From Rhyzopertha dominica (taxonomy: Eukaryota; Arthropoda; Insecta; Coleoptera; Bostrichidae), in NCBI GenBank assembly GCA_025024175.1, contig QCXZ01000003.1, forward strand, positions 17,380,392 to 17,444,391: a stretch of DNA of 64,000 nucleotides, read 5' to 3'. How positions within the stretch are numbered: position 1 is the first letter of the stretch; each line of letters begins with the position of its first letter. Below are positions 1 to 11,850 of the stretch, one piece after another. The translations under genes and the position numbers were made by a program. Below the pieces are notes generated by a model. The model ran no database searches and had not been told where the DNA came from. It worked only from the letters and a program-made list of their open reading frames with translations.

Positions 1-299
1 GATCAAACAATAAGAACGGATCTTTAATCTAGATGTGGTTTATCGTCAAAACTAACTAACCTACATTTATGGTATTATTGTCCAGCTAAGCTTAATTCAA
101 GATTTTTCATCATGCTCTACATCAGAGCAAAAACAGTTAATATATTCGGATCTATTACTAGAAACTAAGAAATAGTACTCATATTCTGCAAATCCAAAGG
201 TCCATAGTGGACAATTCTACAAAAAGAAGATGGAAAATAATGTTCTAATACAAAAGAAATAACACTACAGATAACTTAAATATAAATTCATACATTTAT

Positions 300-1040
300 A
301 TGTTACAGGGCATACAACTGAGCGTCGAAAAAAATTGATAATAGCCTTCTTAACACTATTTCCGCTGAAATTACAACAGAATATACCGAAACTTAAATTA
401 AGCTCATTGTACAGACGAAAACTATATAACAGAGGAGACTTAAGGTGATGGTAAGTACTGGGTGTAAAATAATGAAATGTATTTCGAGAGCGAAAGCTAC
501 GTCTAGGGCAAATTATAAATATTTCTTTTAGTAATATAGGACTATTTACATAACCATTTAGAATTTTTTGTAAAAATATCAAGCAATATGTATGACGCCT
601 AGAAATCAGTGAGCTCTCGCCGATCACCTCCAAGAGCTGCATCTGGTTACAATGTCTGACAGGATACATATGAAATATTTTAAAAAACACATATTTTGTA
701 AACTTTCGAACAATATTTTCAATTAGCTTAATTTAAACTTGATAATAAGGTTTTCAGACAACTGAGCAATATTCCAACCTAGACCTGACCAGAGAATAAA
801 AAAGAAGCTTTAGACTAGATATATTTGTAAATTCTCGAGTATTTCTAAATATAATACCAAGGGTCTTCATTGCAGAATTAGTGACATGCAGAATATGAGG
901 AACAAATGTCAGACAGCTATCAAATACTACGCCCAAATCATATTGTAAAAATACTTTATCTTATTATTATTATTATTACTAAAGGACATTGTCGTACATT
1001 TGCTAATATTAATATCAAGCTTTTTTTGGCACCATTGAGT
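300..1040 (-). pseudogene. LINE reverse transcriptase C-terminal part (Jockey/CR1-like), degraded
   Basis: Minus-strand frames read as the region after the RT palm of a non-LTR retrotransposon. Around 936-754 there are recognisable blocks such as GVVFDSCLTFVPHI, NSAMKTLGIIFRNTREF and LVRSRLEYCSVV. Around 640-380 there are SSLISRRHTYCLIFLQKIL and HHLKSPLLYSFRLYNELNL. A shorter block, KKLDINISKCTTMSFS, continues upstream to about 1040. Frameshifts separate the blocks, so no intact protein is made. The endonuclease and RT core are absent, as expected for a 5'-truncated copy. The family is clear; the clade is uncertain. Confidence 0.8.
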
Positions 1041-1337
1041 GTGTTATGATGTAATATATCTCCATTAAAGTCCCTAACTAATATTATTATTTATTGCGAC
1101 TCAATTTTGGCCTATACATGGCAAATACTTAGCAAGAGAAATTGTTCACAAATGTACTATTGCATTACATTACTAATCTCAAAGTTAACTTTCCTATAAT
1201 GGGTAACTTACCTTCCCGCAGAAGAATCGTTAAGTACCCTTTTTGTGTGTAGTCGGTTATGCTGACGCAATCGAACATTTAGTAAGGCTTATATTGCATT
1301 GTTTAACTTATAAGGTACTCGCCGGTGGAAATATAAT

Positions 1338-1832
1338 AATATAATAAGTTGTTATATTCTTGGGTATCCGACTATAGGGGCAATAATAGGCGAGGCAAAT
1401 ATTACAAATGTTTATATTTCGGGACTAAATTAGTGGCCCTTCATCAGAACAACTAAGGAACAAAGAAATGCCAGTGTGATACAATACATCAAAATTATAA
1501 TAAAACACAACTTACAGCAAAAAGCCGATCATAAGATGCAAAGGTCTTTAAATTCATTAGGCAGGATGGCTACTTCAATTACATTAAAGACAGTAAACTA
1601 CTCCGTCACAAACATCAGGTAAAAAGGTATGTGGTCCATCAAAAAAACACAACAAGTGTAAGTAAGAAATAATTTTTGCCAGGCATCAAAAATGGCATAA
1701 AAAGGTGACAACAATTGATGAAAGATAAATTAATTTTACAAAAACAAGCTACCGGGAAACGAGACTATGGTCATATATGGAGTCTAAATGAAAGAGGTAT
1801 TTATAGATGTTGCTAAGATTATTAATATCTGA
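1338..1832 (+). repeat. Left arm of inverted repeat around the GIY-YIG frame
   Basis: About 490 bp, closely matching the reverse complement of 2222-2717 with scattered mismatches and small indels. It includes the blocks GTGGCCCTTCATCAGAACAA and ACAAGCTACCGGGAAACGAG. Confidence 0.85.
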
Positions 1833-1871
1833 TTTTTTTATTAATAGTATCATTCCGGACATAGATATGGC

Positions 1872-2230
1872 TCATCTCCATAAAAAGTCTTTTTTGTAAT
1901 TGTTTACCTTTGCCAAGATATTAGGATTATTAAAATCAAAAGTATGTCCACAATCTGCAACATGTTGAGCCAAAGCACATCTTTGCGGTCTAAGCTTAAC
2001 ATCACTTTTATGTAAAGTAATTCTTTCTTTAGGAGTTTGTTTAGTCTGGCCTACATATACTTTTTGGCAATCAATACAACTTATAAGGTAAACAATATCA
2101 TGACAATCGAATTTATCTATTCTATATTTTAATTTAGAGAAAAACGAAAAATTAGTTTTGAGATTGTAACAAGCTAATTTTATATGATCAACGGTTCTAA
2201 AAAATTTTTTTATTTCACGAGTCAGATATT
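1872..2230 (-). pseudogene. GIY-YIG endonuclease domain of a Penelope-like element
   Basis: An open minus-strand frame of about 118 codons ends in TGA at 1872. The core reads DIVYLISCIDCQKVYVGQTK, followed by RITLHKSD, CALAQHVADCGHTFDF and NPNILAKV. This is the VYLI..C..C...YVGQT pattern and the downstream H..D...ALA.H....GH.F pattern of Penelope GIY-YIG nucleases, which nick target DNA for integration. The frame is cut off upstream by the right inverted arm and has no RT domain, so it is a fragment. There is no ATG near its start. Confidence 0.85.
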
Positions 2231-2717
2231 AATAATCTTAGCAACATCTATAAATACCTCTTTCATTTAGACTTCAAATACGAGCTCAGTCTCGTTTCCC
2301 GGTAGCTTGTTTTTGTAAAATTAATTTATCTTTCATCAATTTTTTGTCACCTTTTTATGCAATTTTTGCCGCCTGGCAAAAATTTTTTCTTACTTACACT
2401 TGTGTTTTTTTTGATGGACCACATACCTTTTTACCTGATGTTTGTGACGGAGTAGTTTGCTGCCTTTAATGTAATTGAAGTAGTCATCCTGCCTAATGAA
2501 TTTAAAAACCTTTGCATCTTATGATCGGCTTTTTGCTGTAAGTTGTGTTTTATTATCATTTTGATGTATTGTATCACACCGGTTTTTTTTGTTCCTTAGT
2601 TGTTCTGATGAAGGGCCACTAATTTAGGCCCGAAATATAAACATTTGTAATATTTGCCTCGCCTATTTTTGCCCCTATAGCCGGATACCCAAGAATATAA
2701 CAACTTATTGTATTATT
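2222..2717 (-). repeat. Right arm of inverted repeat around the GIY-YIG frame
   Basis: Inverted partner of 1338-1832. Small differences, such as a missing ATGG near 1790 relative to this arm, show that the arms have diverged since they formed. Confidence 0.85.
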
Positions 2718-3335
2718 GCATTGTTTATATATTTTGCAACAAAAGCTGTTCATATAGATGTAAGTTAAATAATAACAGACGCCTTTATGACGTCCTTGAA
2801 GCTTCATAGCAATTGTGGTAATATAACACATTTTTGAGGTGCATGTTCTAAATTATGTAAATTTAGCATTAATACTACTAACCAGGACTATATAATAGAA
2901 GACCATTCACAAGAAATTATTCAATGCAATTTTATTCTACCAAGAGTTTCTTATTTTGGCGGTTTATAGGAAACTAGTGTAATGTACCCACCCCTATTTA
3001 TTTATTTAAACTAGGGGTTTGGTCAAAAATTTAAAAAATGAATGTAAATGTAAATGGTTATGCCTCGAATGATATGGTTGAATAATATAAAGCGATAGCA
3101 ATTTATATAAATTAACTGAATCAGATACTTATTATTTCTTTTCAAAATCCACTTCTACACGCACTGGCTTTTCCGCCAAAGGAAGTGGGTCCAACTGTGA
3201 GAAAGGTATACGTAAAATCTCTTTAAAATCACTTAATCTATTTGAAAACTCCTAATATTCATACTAAAAATAAGTTTCTCCTAGTTCTTAAATCTACACA
3301 AATATCACAGGAAAGATTCCAATACCGAAAAAAAA
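2718..3335. other. Intergenic, nothing recognised
   Basis: AT-rich sequence with no convincing coding frame, RNA gene or repeat. Confidence 0.5.
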
Positions 3336-4158
3336 ACGCTGCAAATTGAATCAATACTTCCACATCCAATTATCAAAAAGACATTTACGTTTTTACTTCT
3401 TATACTACAGGATTGGTAATAAGGTTTTCTAAGACAAACAGTACTCGTGATATTAGCAAAAATACATAAATTCTTAAAATCGTTTTTTCCAAATAACTCG
3501 AAAATTACTAACTTAATAAAAAAAAATTACAAGAGCGCTTTCTGGTCAGAAATTTGATTTTCTATGTAATTCCAAAATTTAAAAAAAAGTCGTACGAGCA
3601 GGGTCTAAAATAGGTTTTTGTCAAAATTTTGGATAAATTTTCTAATACACTTTTTGTGAGAAATTTCATTTCCCTTCTGATGGTATTTTCATTTTTTGAA
3701 TATATTAAATATATTCGGAGATATTTAGAAAAAAACCGTTATCTGTAAGTGACGCTTTTTTGCTAATATCTTGTAAACAGTTTGCTGCACCGAAAATTTA
3801 TAAGAACGAATAATACTCACATACTAAAACAAAAAAAATATAATTTGCAAAAAGGGTAGTTACCCCCCAATTTCGCCCCTTTTCCGATACCCTACTTACC
3901 TCATAAACAATAGGTCGCTTTGGGTAGTTGAGATTTATACGTTTGTCAAATTTCAAGTTCATATATTAAGTCTTTCGAAAGTTATCGTGTCCACAAACAA
4001 AACCACAGAGTAACAGACGACACACAGACAAGAAATTTGTTTTTTTTCAAATTTTGTTTTCTTTTTGCGTTTTCGACCATTTTAGAGCGAATGAGCAAAC
4101 AAAAATTTTTGAAAATTTTTTTCGCGATACAATACTTCCCATCCGTTGGATGTGGAAG
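3336..4158 (+). repeat. Long interspersed repeat, copy 1 (uninterrupted)
   Basis: Starts CGCTGCAAATTGAATCAATA and ends TTGGATGTGGAAG. The same sequence recurs in direct orientation at 22656-24695. Near the left end is CTTCCACATCCAA, and its complement closes the right end, giving a 13 bp inverted pair with TA on both outer sides. The last 30 bp also form a hairpin, ACTTCCCATCC paired with GGATGTGGAAGT. The 24 bp outside the left TIR is also shared by both copies, so the true left end may lie further out. No coding capacity is seen; probably a non-autonomous DNA element. Confidence 0.75.
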
Positions 4159-5598
4159 TAAAAATAACAACTATTAACCTATTAAGAATTTCGAATACGA
4201 AGGAAGTAACGACGGTTAAATTTTGAATGTTGCTTCTTACCATCTTGACGGTTAGTTATCGACTTTTTGAAAAAGTAAAAATTTGTTCCCTATGGCCAAA
4301 AGTTCTTAGATAGCATTTCCCGTCGAACTTAGGCAGGGCATGCGTTCTACAATAATTTTGATGAGACTGCGAGTCGTTATACCTCCTGTTGCTAAGCCCG
4401 CTGCTCGCAAATCGGAGCGGAACTTACTCAGCAATTTTGAGGAAATAATAAACCACGGAATTTTTGTTTCCAAAAATTCAGTTTATTACACTAGCATGTA
4501 ATCTATAAATTTTATTTAAAACGGTTTCTTGCACATGGGTCCTTAACTATGAGAAAAAACTATGGATATTGTTGTGATAGTTACAAATTCAATTGTGTTA
4601 TACTCATTTAGGTGCATAACAGGTCATGTTTTGCCAAGGCCTTAATGGTTCAAAATCCATGGAATCATTCTATAGTCGGGTTAGTAGTTTTGAATCTGGA
4701 ATTGCTTCTACTTGAGTGTAGTATAAAATTCCTTATAGTTTAGTGACCCTTTTTAAATAGAAATTATTTTTGGTAAAATAGAATTTAGCCGTGATCAAAG
4801 AGTAAACTCTATCCAAATTTAAGAAGATTCAGTAGCATTGTTAACCTAAATATGTGGGCGAGCTACAGGAGAATGCAAAATAGAAGCAGGTTTATCAATA
4901 ATTATTACACGGAGTAATTGTTTCGTTAGAAACTGAACACAACACGAACTCGCAAAACTGCCGTATTAGTCCCTTAGAAAGGTGACATTCCGATGGCGGC
5001 GATGTCATTAGAGTTGCTCGCATAAAAGTGAGCAGATGGAAAAAACACTCGATGAGGAAGCAAGATCTGCGTACTATCAATACAATAACAATTAACTTAA
5101 TTCGCATTACTTATCGTGCTTCTATTGTTGAAGGCATTATTATTATACAATTGTTATAGGGGTATTATTATATTAGTGCTTTGTTAAAGTCAGCACTGTT
5201 ATATAATTTTTTCAAGTACGTGTAAGACATCTTATTTTTACTTGGTAATTTTGCTAAATACATCATAATTAGATTTCGTATAAAGTATAACAGAAAGAGA
5301 AAATGTCGNCAAACACTCAATAATAGTATGAATCAGCTCGAAAGATACGAATTTGCCTGTCTGGCCCGGATGTTGTGACCGGCAATGGGAAAAACCGAGA
5401 NGGTGNTTTATTGCACCCACGACCGACAGTATTTCGGTAAATTTGCAGCTTTAGAGGTATCAGTCTTTCCTTAGAAACAGTGCTAGACAAACGGTGAATT
5501 CGTTGTGTGCAAGTGCTTTGTTTATTCTTTTCATACATCAGATATTGGGTGAGTTTTCTCACTGAGCATTTTTAGTCTAAGTATTGGGCTAGCATAAT
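4159..5598. other. Intergenic, nothing recognised
   Basis: AT-rich. Contains single Ns at 5309, 5401 and 5406. Short open frames here match no family I know. Confidence 0.5.
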
Positions 5599-5609
5599 AT
5601 TAGTAAAGT

Positions 5610-6003
5610 TTAAAATGCATGTCTATGCTGTGCTGTCTACACCTCAACCAACTGCAGATAGATCTATTTCGCTGTCATTACAGCTCATCAGTGCAGTTTA
5701 GGTCTAGTGTAGACAGCACGGCATAGAACTGGCTTTGCTTGTATACCAAAGCAATGGTATGATGAAAGTAAGAATTTAGGATGGCAATGCCATCTGTCAG
5801 CATTACACTGACATGATGACAAAGCCACCTAGCTGCCTTAACGGGTACTACTTCCTAAATCAAATTGAAGTATGCAGTTGCATGCCAATTTGTCAGGCTA
5901 CAGGTCACTTCCTTTAGGAAGTAGTACCCGTTAAGGCAGCTAGGTTTCTTTGTCATCATGTCAGTGTAATGCTGACAGATGGCATTGCCATCCTAAATTC
6001 TTA
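5610..6003 (+). mobile_element. Composite foldback element, copy 1
   Basis: Two modules. Module A (5610-5768) begins AAAATGCATGTCTATGCTGT and contains an inverted match, CAGCACGGCATAG. Module B (5769-6003) is a near-perfect foldback: about 92 bp from TAAGAATTTAGGATGGCAAT is repeated inverted at the right end, ending CCTAAATTCTTA. The whole unit is flanked by ATTAGTAAAGT at 5599-5609 and 6004-6014, an apparent target-site duplication. No coding capacity. Confidence 0.8.
5769..6003. repeat. Foldback (module B) inside composite element copy 1
   Basis: Arms of about 92 bp: GGATGGCAATGCCATCTGTC and GACATGATGACAAAGCCACC on the left match their complements on the right (near 5909-6001). The spacer is about 50 bp. 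In single strand it would form a long hairpin. Confidence 0.85.
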
Positions 6004-6014
6004 ATTAGTAAAGT

Positions 6015-6299
6015 GTGTCGTTGTAATAATGCTGATGAAGCTATAATCAATTTTAATGACAAATAATCGATTTGGTTCAAGTTAATACAAGGATAAAGAC
6101 ATTTTGCGTCATTGCATAGGTTGTATATTGTCGATTACATATTAGCAACCATTGCAGATCATGGACAAAGTAAAGCTGTTTGATTTGGTTACAAATACGA
6201 GTTTAAAATATGGCAAATGGATAGTTAAAGAGAAGTATTCAAGTACAGTCGATTCAGACTAAGTAAATTTGTGTTTTGTATGATTATTGTTGATTTGTG
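6015..6299. other. Intergenic spacer
   Basis: No feature seen. Confidence 0.4.
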
Positions 6300-6725
6300 A
6301 TAGTCTGTATCTGGAGAGAGCATATCACGCGTGGACTGATTTAATATCTGTTCTTATTTCCCTTTATGCTTATTGCACTTCTCAGTACAGGCGGGGCACT
6401 TTGTGTCTGACGGTAGGTATCTGGAGCGGGCTTATCGCGCGTGGAAAGATTCAATATCCATTCCTATTCCCTTTAAGCCCATTGCACAACTCAGTACCTT
6501 GCCTTGTGAGTTGATGTAATTGTTTGTAGCTGGAGAGAGCATATAGCGCGCGGACTGATTTGATATCTGTTCCTATTCCCTTTATGCTCATTGCACTTCT
6601 CAGTACAAACCGGGACATAGGTAGCGACACCTTTATCTGACAGCAGGTAGCTGGAGCGGGGCTTATCACGTGTGGTCGGATTTAATATCTGTTCCTATTT
6701 CCCTTTAAGCTCATTGCACGACTCT
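6300..6725 (+). repeat. Tandem array, four monomers of about 110-120 bp in an A-B-A'-B' pattern
   Basis: CTGGAG anchors recur at 6311, 6421, 6530 and 6651. Units 1 and 3 read CTGGAGAGAGCATAT, units 2 and 4 CTGGAGCGGGCTTATC or close to it. Each is followed by a diverged GCGCGTGG, then TATCTGTTCCTATTCCCTTT, then a TGCTCATTGCAC block. Alternate units are more alike than neighbours, so a dimer of about 230 bp has been duplicated. Confidence 0.85.
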
Positions 6726-7860
6726 GTACCTTGCTTTTATGTTTTTTGATAACCAAAAGAATCCCAATTTGCGATTGTTATTTCTGTTGTCGTTTTAATT
6801 GATTGAATTGATAAAAATCCTAACGTAACCGTAAATGCTTATATACGAAATAGTATTTATTCTACGAATTACGATTTATTAGACAAAAGTGTTCAAACTA
6901 CTTTTTCTTATCCGTAGGTAACTAACTTTAGAGATGCCGTTCAGATCACCAGCGCCGCCATCTTGACGAGTATTTAAGGTTTATAGATAAGTCCACTATT
7001 TGCTAGAGCAATATATACATTTTAATGTTTAGTAGAATTCGGGGTCGTTACATAACATATATTTAATATCTGACTGAATATAAATGTAGTTTATGGTTTG
7101 ATTCAAATATTATAATAAATATGATTTGCCTTCAATAAATGACTTACGTTTATAATAAAAAAAAATCCTTATCTACGTGACAATTTATTGTCTCAAAAAT
7201 ACCATAAACGTAGTAGTGATGAACCGTCTAAACAAAAAATATCACTATTTAAACGAACATTACGTAATACGTAAGAACAATTCATACTACACATATCTAT
7301 ATATAAATTGCTTTGTATAGTTGCAGAAAAGGTGATTTCTTTATTAAACATTAAGTCATACCTTTATTAAGTTTTATCGTTGTTTAGATTAAACCACTAA
7401 AACTTTGTTTAGATGCTATCACTAGAACCTGTGTTTTTGTTTTTTCTTTGCTTCCCGTAGTATATTGATGTCGGCGAACTAGTATTATTAAATGTAAGTG
7501 GTCAACTTTGAATCGTGGGTAGACATGATGGAATTGACATGCGTCCTTATAATGTTGTATTGTGCTTGTTAGCGATATACGCAATAGACACCCAAAGTTA
7601 GTCAGATTTTCGATCTTTACTGCCGACCAAACGTAAGAAGCAGATAAAGCTTGATATCAGTGTTAAAGTCATCCCTAAGTCTCGTAAAGTCAGTTGATAC
7701 ATATCCTACTGTAATATGTGCGTCATGTAAATTTTAACAGGGGTTATAAACCGGTTATAGTTAAAAAAACAACTAGTTATTTAACAATTACAGAGCAGCG
7801 ACGAGCTGATGTCACACGCTGCATCACCGAATCCTTCAGCTAAGCACCTAGGATATGATG
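6726..7860. other. Intergenic, nothing recognised
   Basis: AT-rich with no convincing gene or repeat. Confidence 0.5.
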
Positions 7861-7868
7861 ATTGTACT

Positions 7869-8430
7869 TGAAAATGCATGTCTATGCTGTGCTGTCTGCA
7901 CCGCAACCAACTGCAGATAGATCTATTTCGCTATCATTATGGCTCATCAGTGCATTTTAGGTCTAGTGCATACAGCACGGCATAGAACTGGTTTTGCCTT
8001 CCTAAAGAAAGTGACCTGTAGCCTGGCAAATTGGCATGCACCTGCACACTTCAATTTGATAGCAGTCCAGTCCCCCACGGCACTTACATTATACCAAACC
8101 CTTGGTAAATAGGCAAAACCAGTCTTATGCCGTGCTGTCTGCCCTAAACCTAAACTGCACTGATGAGCTATAATGATAGCGAAATAGATCTGGTTGCGGT
8201 GCTGACAGCGTAGCCTAGACATGCATTTTAATGTAAGTCAGTTCCTGTCCGCTCGCAAAAAGTGACGTGAGGGCCTGCTGTCAAATTGAAGTATGCAGGT
8301 GCATGCCAATTTGTCAGGCTACAGGTCACTTCCTTTAGGAAGTAGATCCCATTATGGCAGCTAGGTGACTTTGTCATCATGTCAGTGTAATACTCACAGA
8401 TGGCATTGCCATCTAAATTCTTACTTAGTT
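7869..8430 (+). mobile_element. Composite foldback element, copy 2 (longest)
   Basis: Begins AAAATGCATGTCTATGCTGT like copy 1. Module A here is a full foldback: its left arm returns inverted, ending near 8231 with CTAGACATGCATTTTA. It is followed by the module B right arm, with GGCTACAGGTCACTTCCTTT, TTTGTCATCATGTCAGTGTA and a CTAAATTCTTA end. ATTGTACT flanks the unit at 7861-7868 and 8431-8438, an apparent 8 bp target duplication. Confidence 0.8.
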
Positions 8431-8438
8431 ATTGTACT

Positions 8439-9576
8439 CTGTGGAAAAGCATTCGTAGTAGAGACTTTGATCTCGTTAGAACTGTATTTTATAGGAAATA
8501 CACTAAAGTACTGAATCGAAGTTTTTAAGTGACGTTAACACGTAATAATAGAGTGGCGCTGCGATTAACACCATCAAAAAATCGCCCAAAAAATAACACC
8601 AATGAGACGTTATTTCAAAAGCAAGAAGCTTTCTGTAGCTTTCATTAGTGGTGCAATTGCTCCACTGGGTTACTGGACGTGGCGATGGGTCATAGTAATT
8701 CACGCCATTTTCTGCGTTTATTATTTAATTTATTGCGTATCCACCCAAGCAAAGGAAGTTATCAATAAAATTCCATGAGCAGGAGAAACGATTAACATTG
8801 AAAGAAAAGTTTAGTGTCATATCAACAATTTTTGTATGCAGTTATTCTGTGACTGTTTAGGTCAGGTCAAACCAGCTACTTTTTCAATGACTGCCTCATT
8901 AGTTCTATGAATAATGACGCGAAAGGTTTTGGGAATGGAAACGTTAATAAATGCTGGTATTGAAGCACACTCAATTGTCATTGAAAAACCCGTTCTAGTT
9001 TTCTGAACTCTAGCACCTATGTCGCTGCCGTGAGGTTTTTTCCGTCTATCCTTGGAAAATTTTTCTGTCTATCTCTTTCTTTGTACTTATATTACAGCCC
9101 CATCAACACTTCATATTCCGCCTAATCCATTTTGTACATGTACAGTACACGTACATACATAACTCAGCTGGAAAATATTAAAGATATAAAATAGCTAAAG
9201 ATCAAAAGCCGTTAATGTATAGTTTAACTGATTTGGTTTGTTAATGTGCAAAATCAAGAGTTTTTCGCATTTTGTAATGTGCACATAGCTTCCGTTAATG
9301 TTCAAAAGTTTGTTTCTCTTATTTACTTTCTGTGCTCCTAACCCGTTATATAGTAAAATATCAAAAGTGTGGTTCCATACGAAAAAATAAAATTGACGAT
9401 GGTCACAAGCTTTGAAACGTAGTAAAAAAATCCATTTGAATTAAAAACTACTTTCAAAGTGTCACAAGGATGTCCCCACGGGATTCTAAAAGAGTTTAAA
9501 CAAAATAGTTACAAGCGATTTAGAAAATCGGCATTGTCATTTTGTCTTTTTGAAAACGTATTATTATTGAGCATCA
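8439..9576. other. Intergenic, nothing recognised
   Basis: No coding frame or repeat that can be supported. Confidence 0.5.
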
Positions 9577-9715
9577 GTAAGTGACCTGTAGCCTGACAAA
9601 TAGGCATGCTACAGGTCACTACCTTTAGGAAGTAGTAACCGTTAAAGCTAGGTGGCTTTGTCATCATGTCAGTGAAATGCTGCCAGATGGCATTGCCATC
9701 TAAATTGTTACTTAC
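9577..9715 (+). mobile_element. Composite foldback element, copy 3 (module B only)
   Basis: Contains GTGACCTGTAGCCTGACAAA, an inverted GCTACAGGTCACTACCTTTA, then TTTGTCATCATGTCAGTGAA and GATGGCATTGCCATCTAAAT. Module A is missing. Confidence 0.75.
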
Positions 9716-10757
9716 ACAGTATTTATTGTTGATTCTGAAAGAACATAATATTTTGAAGAAAATACTATTTAAATTGTGAAGATCGTTAGAAAAATTGTTG
9801 CTTGCGTTAATGTCCTTAATTGTAATAATATTCTAAACAAGAAACTAGCATCTTCGCTGGTTAACTTGTCACTATTCTAAACGAACCTTGCTTCTCTTAC
9901 GGCCAAGTATAATGATTTTGTTGCAATTATTAATTCATGTTGTCCAGCGTGTATTGCTGTTTCTGAAACATGACTAAATTCAAATATTGACGATCGGGTG
10001 GTCTCCCTGGGTGGTTACAGTATATTCGGAGCTGATCGACAGGAAAGGCGGTGTGGCGGGGTCTGAATTTATACCCACAACAAAACGTTTAAAAACTACA
10101 CTATTTCTACTATAAGTAATTTCTCCCCGTTTTCCATAGGCAACATATGGATCTCATTCCAAAGTGCCTACTTTTCATTCACACTAGCCTGTGTGTATAG
10201 ACCTCCGGACACGTCACTTCAGTCAGATGTTGACTTTTTTACCTTAGGCAACCTATCTCGTGATTGTCAGAATTTAATCATAATGGGTGACTTACTTTAA
10301 CTTACCAAATATTAAATGGCCCATCTCGGGTGTGTACGAAGGCTACTCGACTTAAGCACAATTTGTACAAACGCTTGTTGAGAATAATCTAATACAAATC
10401 ATTTACGACTTTACCTGATTTTGTAACAATCACCAATTTTCTGTTCTAGATCTCGTTATAACATCCGACGCATACCTCTTCGCCAGCGCGTAACTTCTTT
10501 CTTCCATAGGCAACTCTGATCACGTATTTATTGGCTCCACAATCCACGTGATATACTATCCTGAGCAGTTAAAACCATTAAGAAGTTAGTCTACGATGCT
10601 ATTACGAGTGAGATGATCTACACCGACTGGTCAGCGTTAACTGACCTCGACGTTACTCCCAAAACCTTTAATTAATTTATCTATTGCCCGTAACACTACA
10701 GTTTACCATCGTCGCTTCATTCCGCACAAGCCCTGGACTTCCAACATTATTTTAGAT

Positions 10758-11135
10758 ATGATTAAATACAAACGCACCTTGTGGAATAGGTGCAGACGCT
10801 CGCTTCTCCCAAACGATTACTCACAATTCAGAGCCTACTCAAATTCTCCCTCTGCAAGGATACGGGAGGCTAAAGAAAAAATCATAATCTACTTTAATCG
10901 AGAAACCAAAAGCTCTGTCCTCGTATGTTCGAAGCGAATAAGTTCAAGAGCCTCTATTCCTCTTATGAAGAATGAGCGTGGCGACGTTTGTAAGGACAAA
11001 GCGGAGGCTGCTGAACGCTTCGCAGAATATTTTTGTTCTGTCTTCTCACCAGGGCCGGCTGGTTCACTGCGAGCTTGTAACTTCCCTAGCAAGATAAACT
11101 CTCTTAGGCATATGGTTTTTCCCCTGAGGAAATAA
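10758..11135 (+). pseudogene. LINE region between endonuclease and RT
   Basis: An open frame of 125 codons inside the LINE. It reads as the lysine/arginine-rich linker before the RT palm, with KYKRTLWNR, FRAYSNSPSARIREAKEK and AAERFAEYFCSVFSP. The next RT block, from about 11135, is in another frame, so the ORF2 protein is interrupted. Confidence 0.75.
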
Positions 11136-11249
11136 TGCAACGCTTGAACGAATTCTGCTCCCGGTCCTCAAGATATGTCACCTTTTCTGCTGAAGTAATG
11201 CGCCTCGGGCCTTGCTTATCCTTTATCAATCATTTCTGGCTCTTCTTTC

Positions 11250-11850
11250 ACTTCATCTATTTACGCCTATCTTTAAAAAAGGGCGACAAGCTGGATGCTG
11301 GCAACTATCGTCCCATTGGTCTCATAAGTGTTGTTTCTAGGGTAATGGAGAATATTAGTGCTTCAAAATTGATGTCTTTCCTATTGACAAACAACATAAT
11401 TCCCCTTACTCAGCACGGGTTCGTTACCGGCCATTCAGTAGTGACCTATATAATATCATCTCTCAATGACTGGACATTGCATTTGGATCAGGGAAATCTA
11501 ATTGATGTAATATATCTCGATTTCGCCAAAGCATTTGATATGGTGCCCCATAGACGACTTCCGGTGAAGTTGGAACATGTCGGAGTGCAGGGACTATCGC
11601 AGGGACGGCTTGCTGCTTTTCTGCAAGAACTTTTAGAGTGAGGGTGGGTGATTCAAAATCAAGATGCCACCCTATTTTGAGTGGCATGTCTCAAGGGTCA
11701 ATCCTGGGTCCAATCTTATTTATTATTTATTCGTCGGACCTAGAACATGGCATGCAGAGCAGTATTTCTATGTATGCAGACGACACCAAATTGTACAGCA
11801 ACCCCTCCTTTTGCGTCCTACAGTACGATCTGGATCTCTTTTCATCGTGA
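11250..11850 (+). pseudogene. LINE reverse transcriptase core
   Basis: RT palm and fingers in two frames. The first ends in a stop just after FLQELLE (about 11638). The second carries the recognisable SGMSQGSILGPILFIIYSSD and SMYADDTKLYSNPS. YADD, the catalytic motif of RTs, is intact although the frame is broken. Confidence 0.9.

Larger units (their letters stand above)
1338..2717 (-). mobile_element. Penelope-like element remnant flanked by long inverted arms
   Basis: Two arms of about 490 bp, 1338-1832 and 2222-2717, are inverted copies of each other. The outer end reads AATAAGTTGTTATATTCTTG on the left and its complement on the right. The inner ends share TCAGATATTAATAATCTTAG. Between them, on the minus strand, is a GIY-YIG reading frame typical of Penelope-like retroelements. 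Such elements are known to carry terminal repeats in direct or inverted arrangement. No RT domain remains. Boundaries are judged by eye. Confidence 0.75.

Noticed and set aside
2619..2831. 70-codon minus-strand frame as a gene
   Set aside because: It overlaps the right inverted arm of the Penelope-like unit and has no domain.
9060..9200. Possible promoter-like stretch near ACATGTACAGTACACGTAC
   Set aside because: A short palindromic run in AT-rich DNA with no gene beside it.
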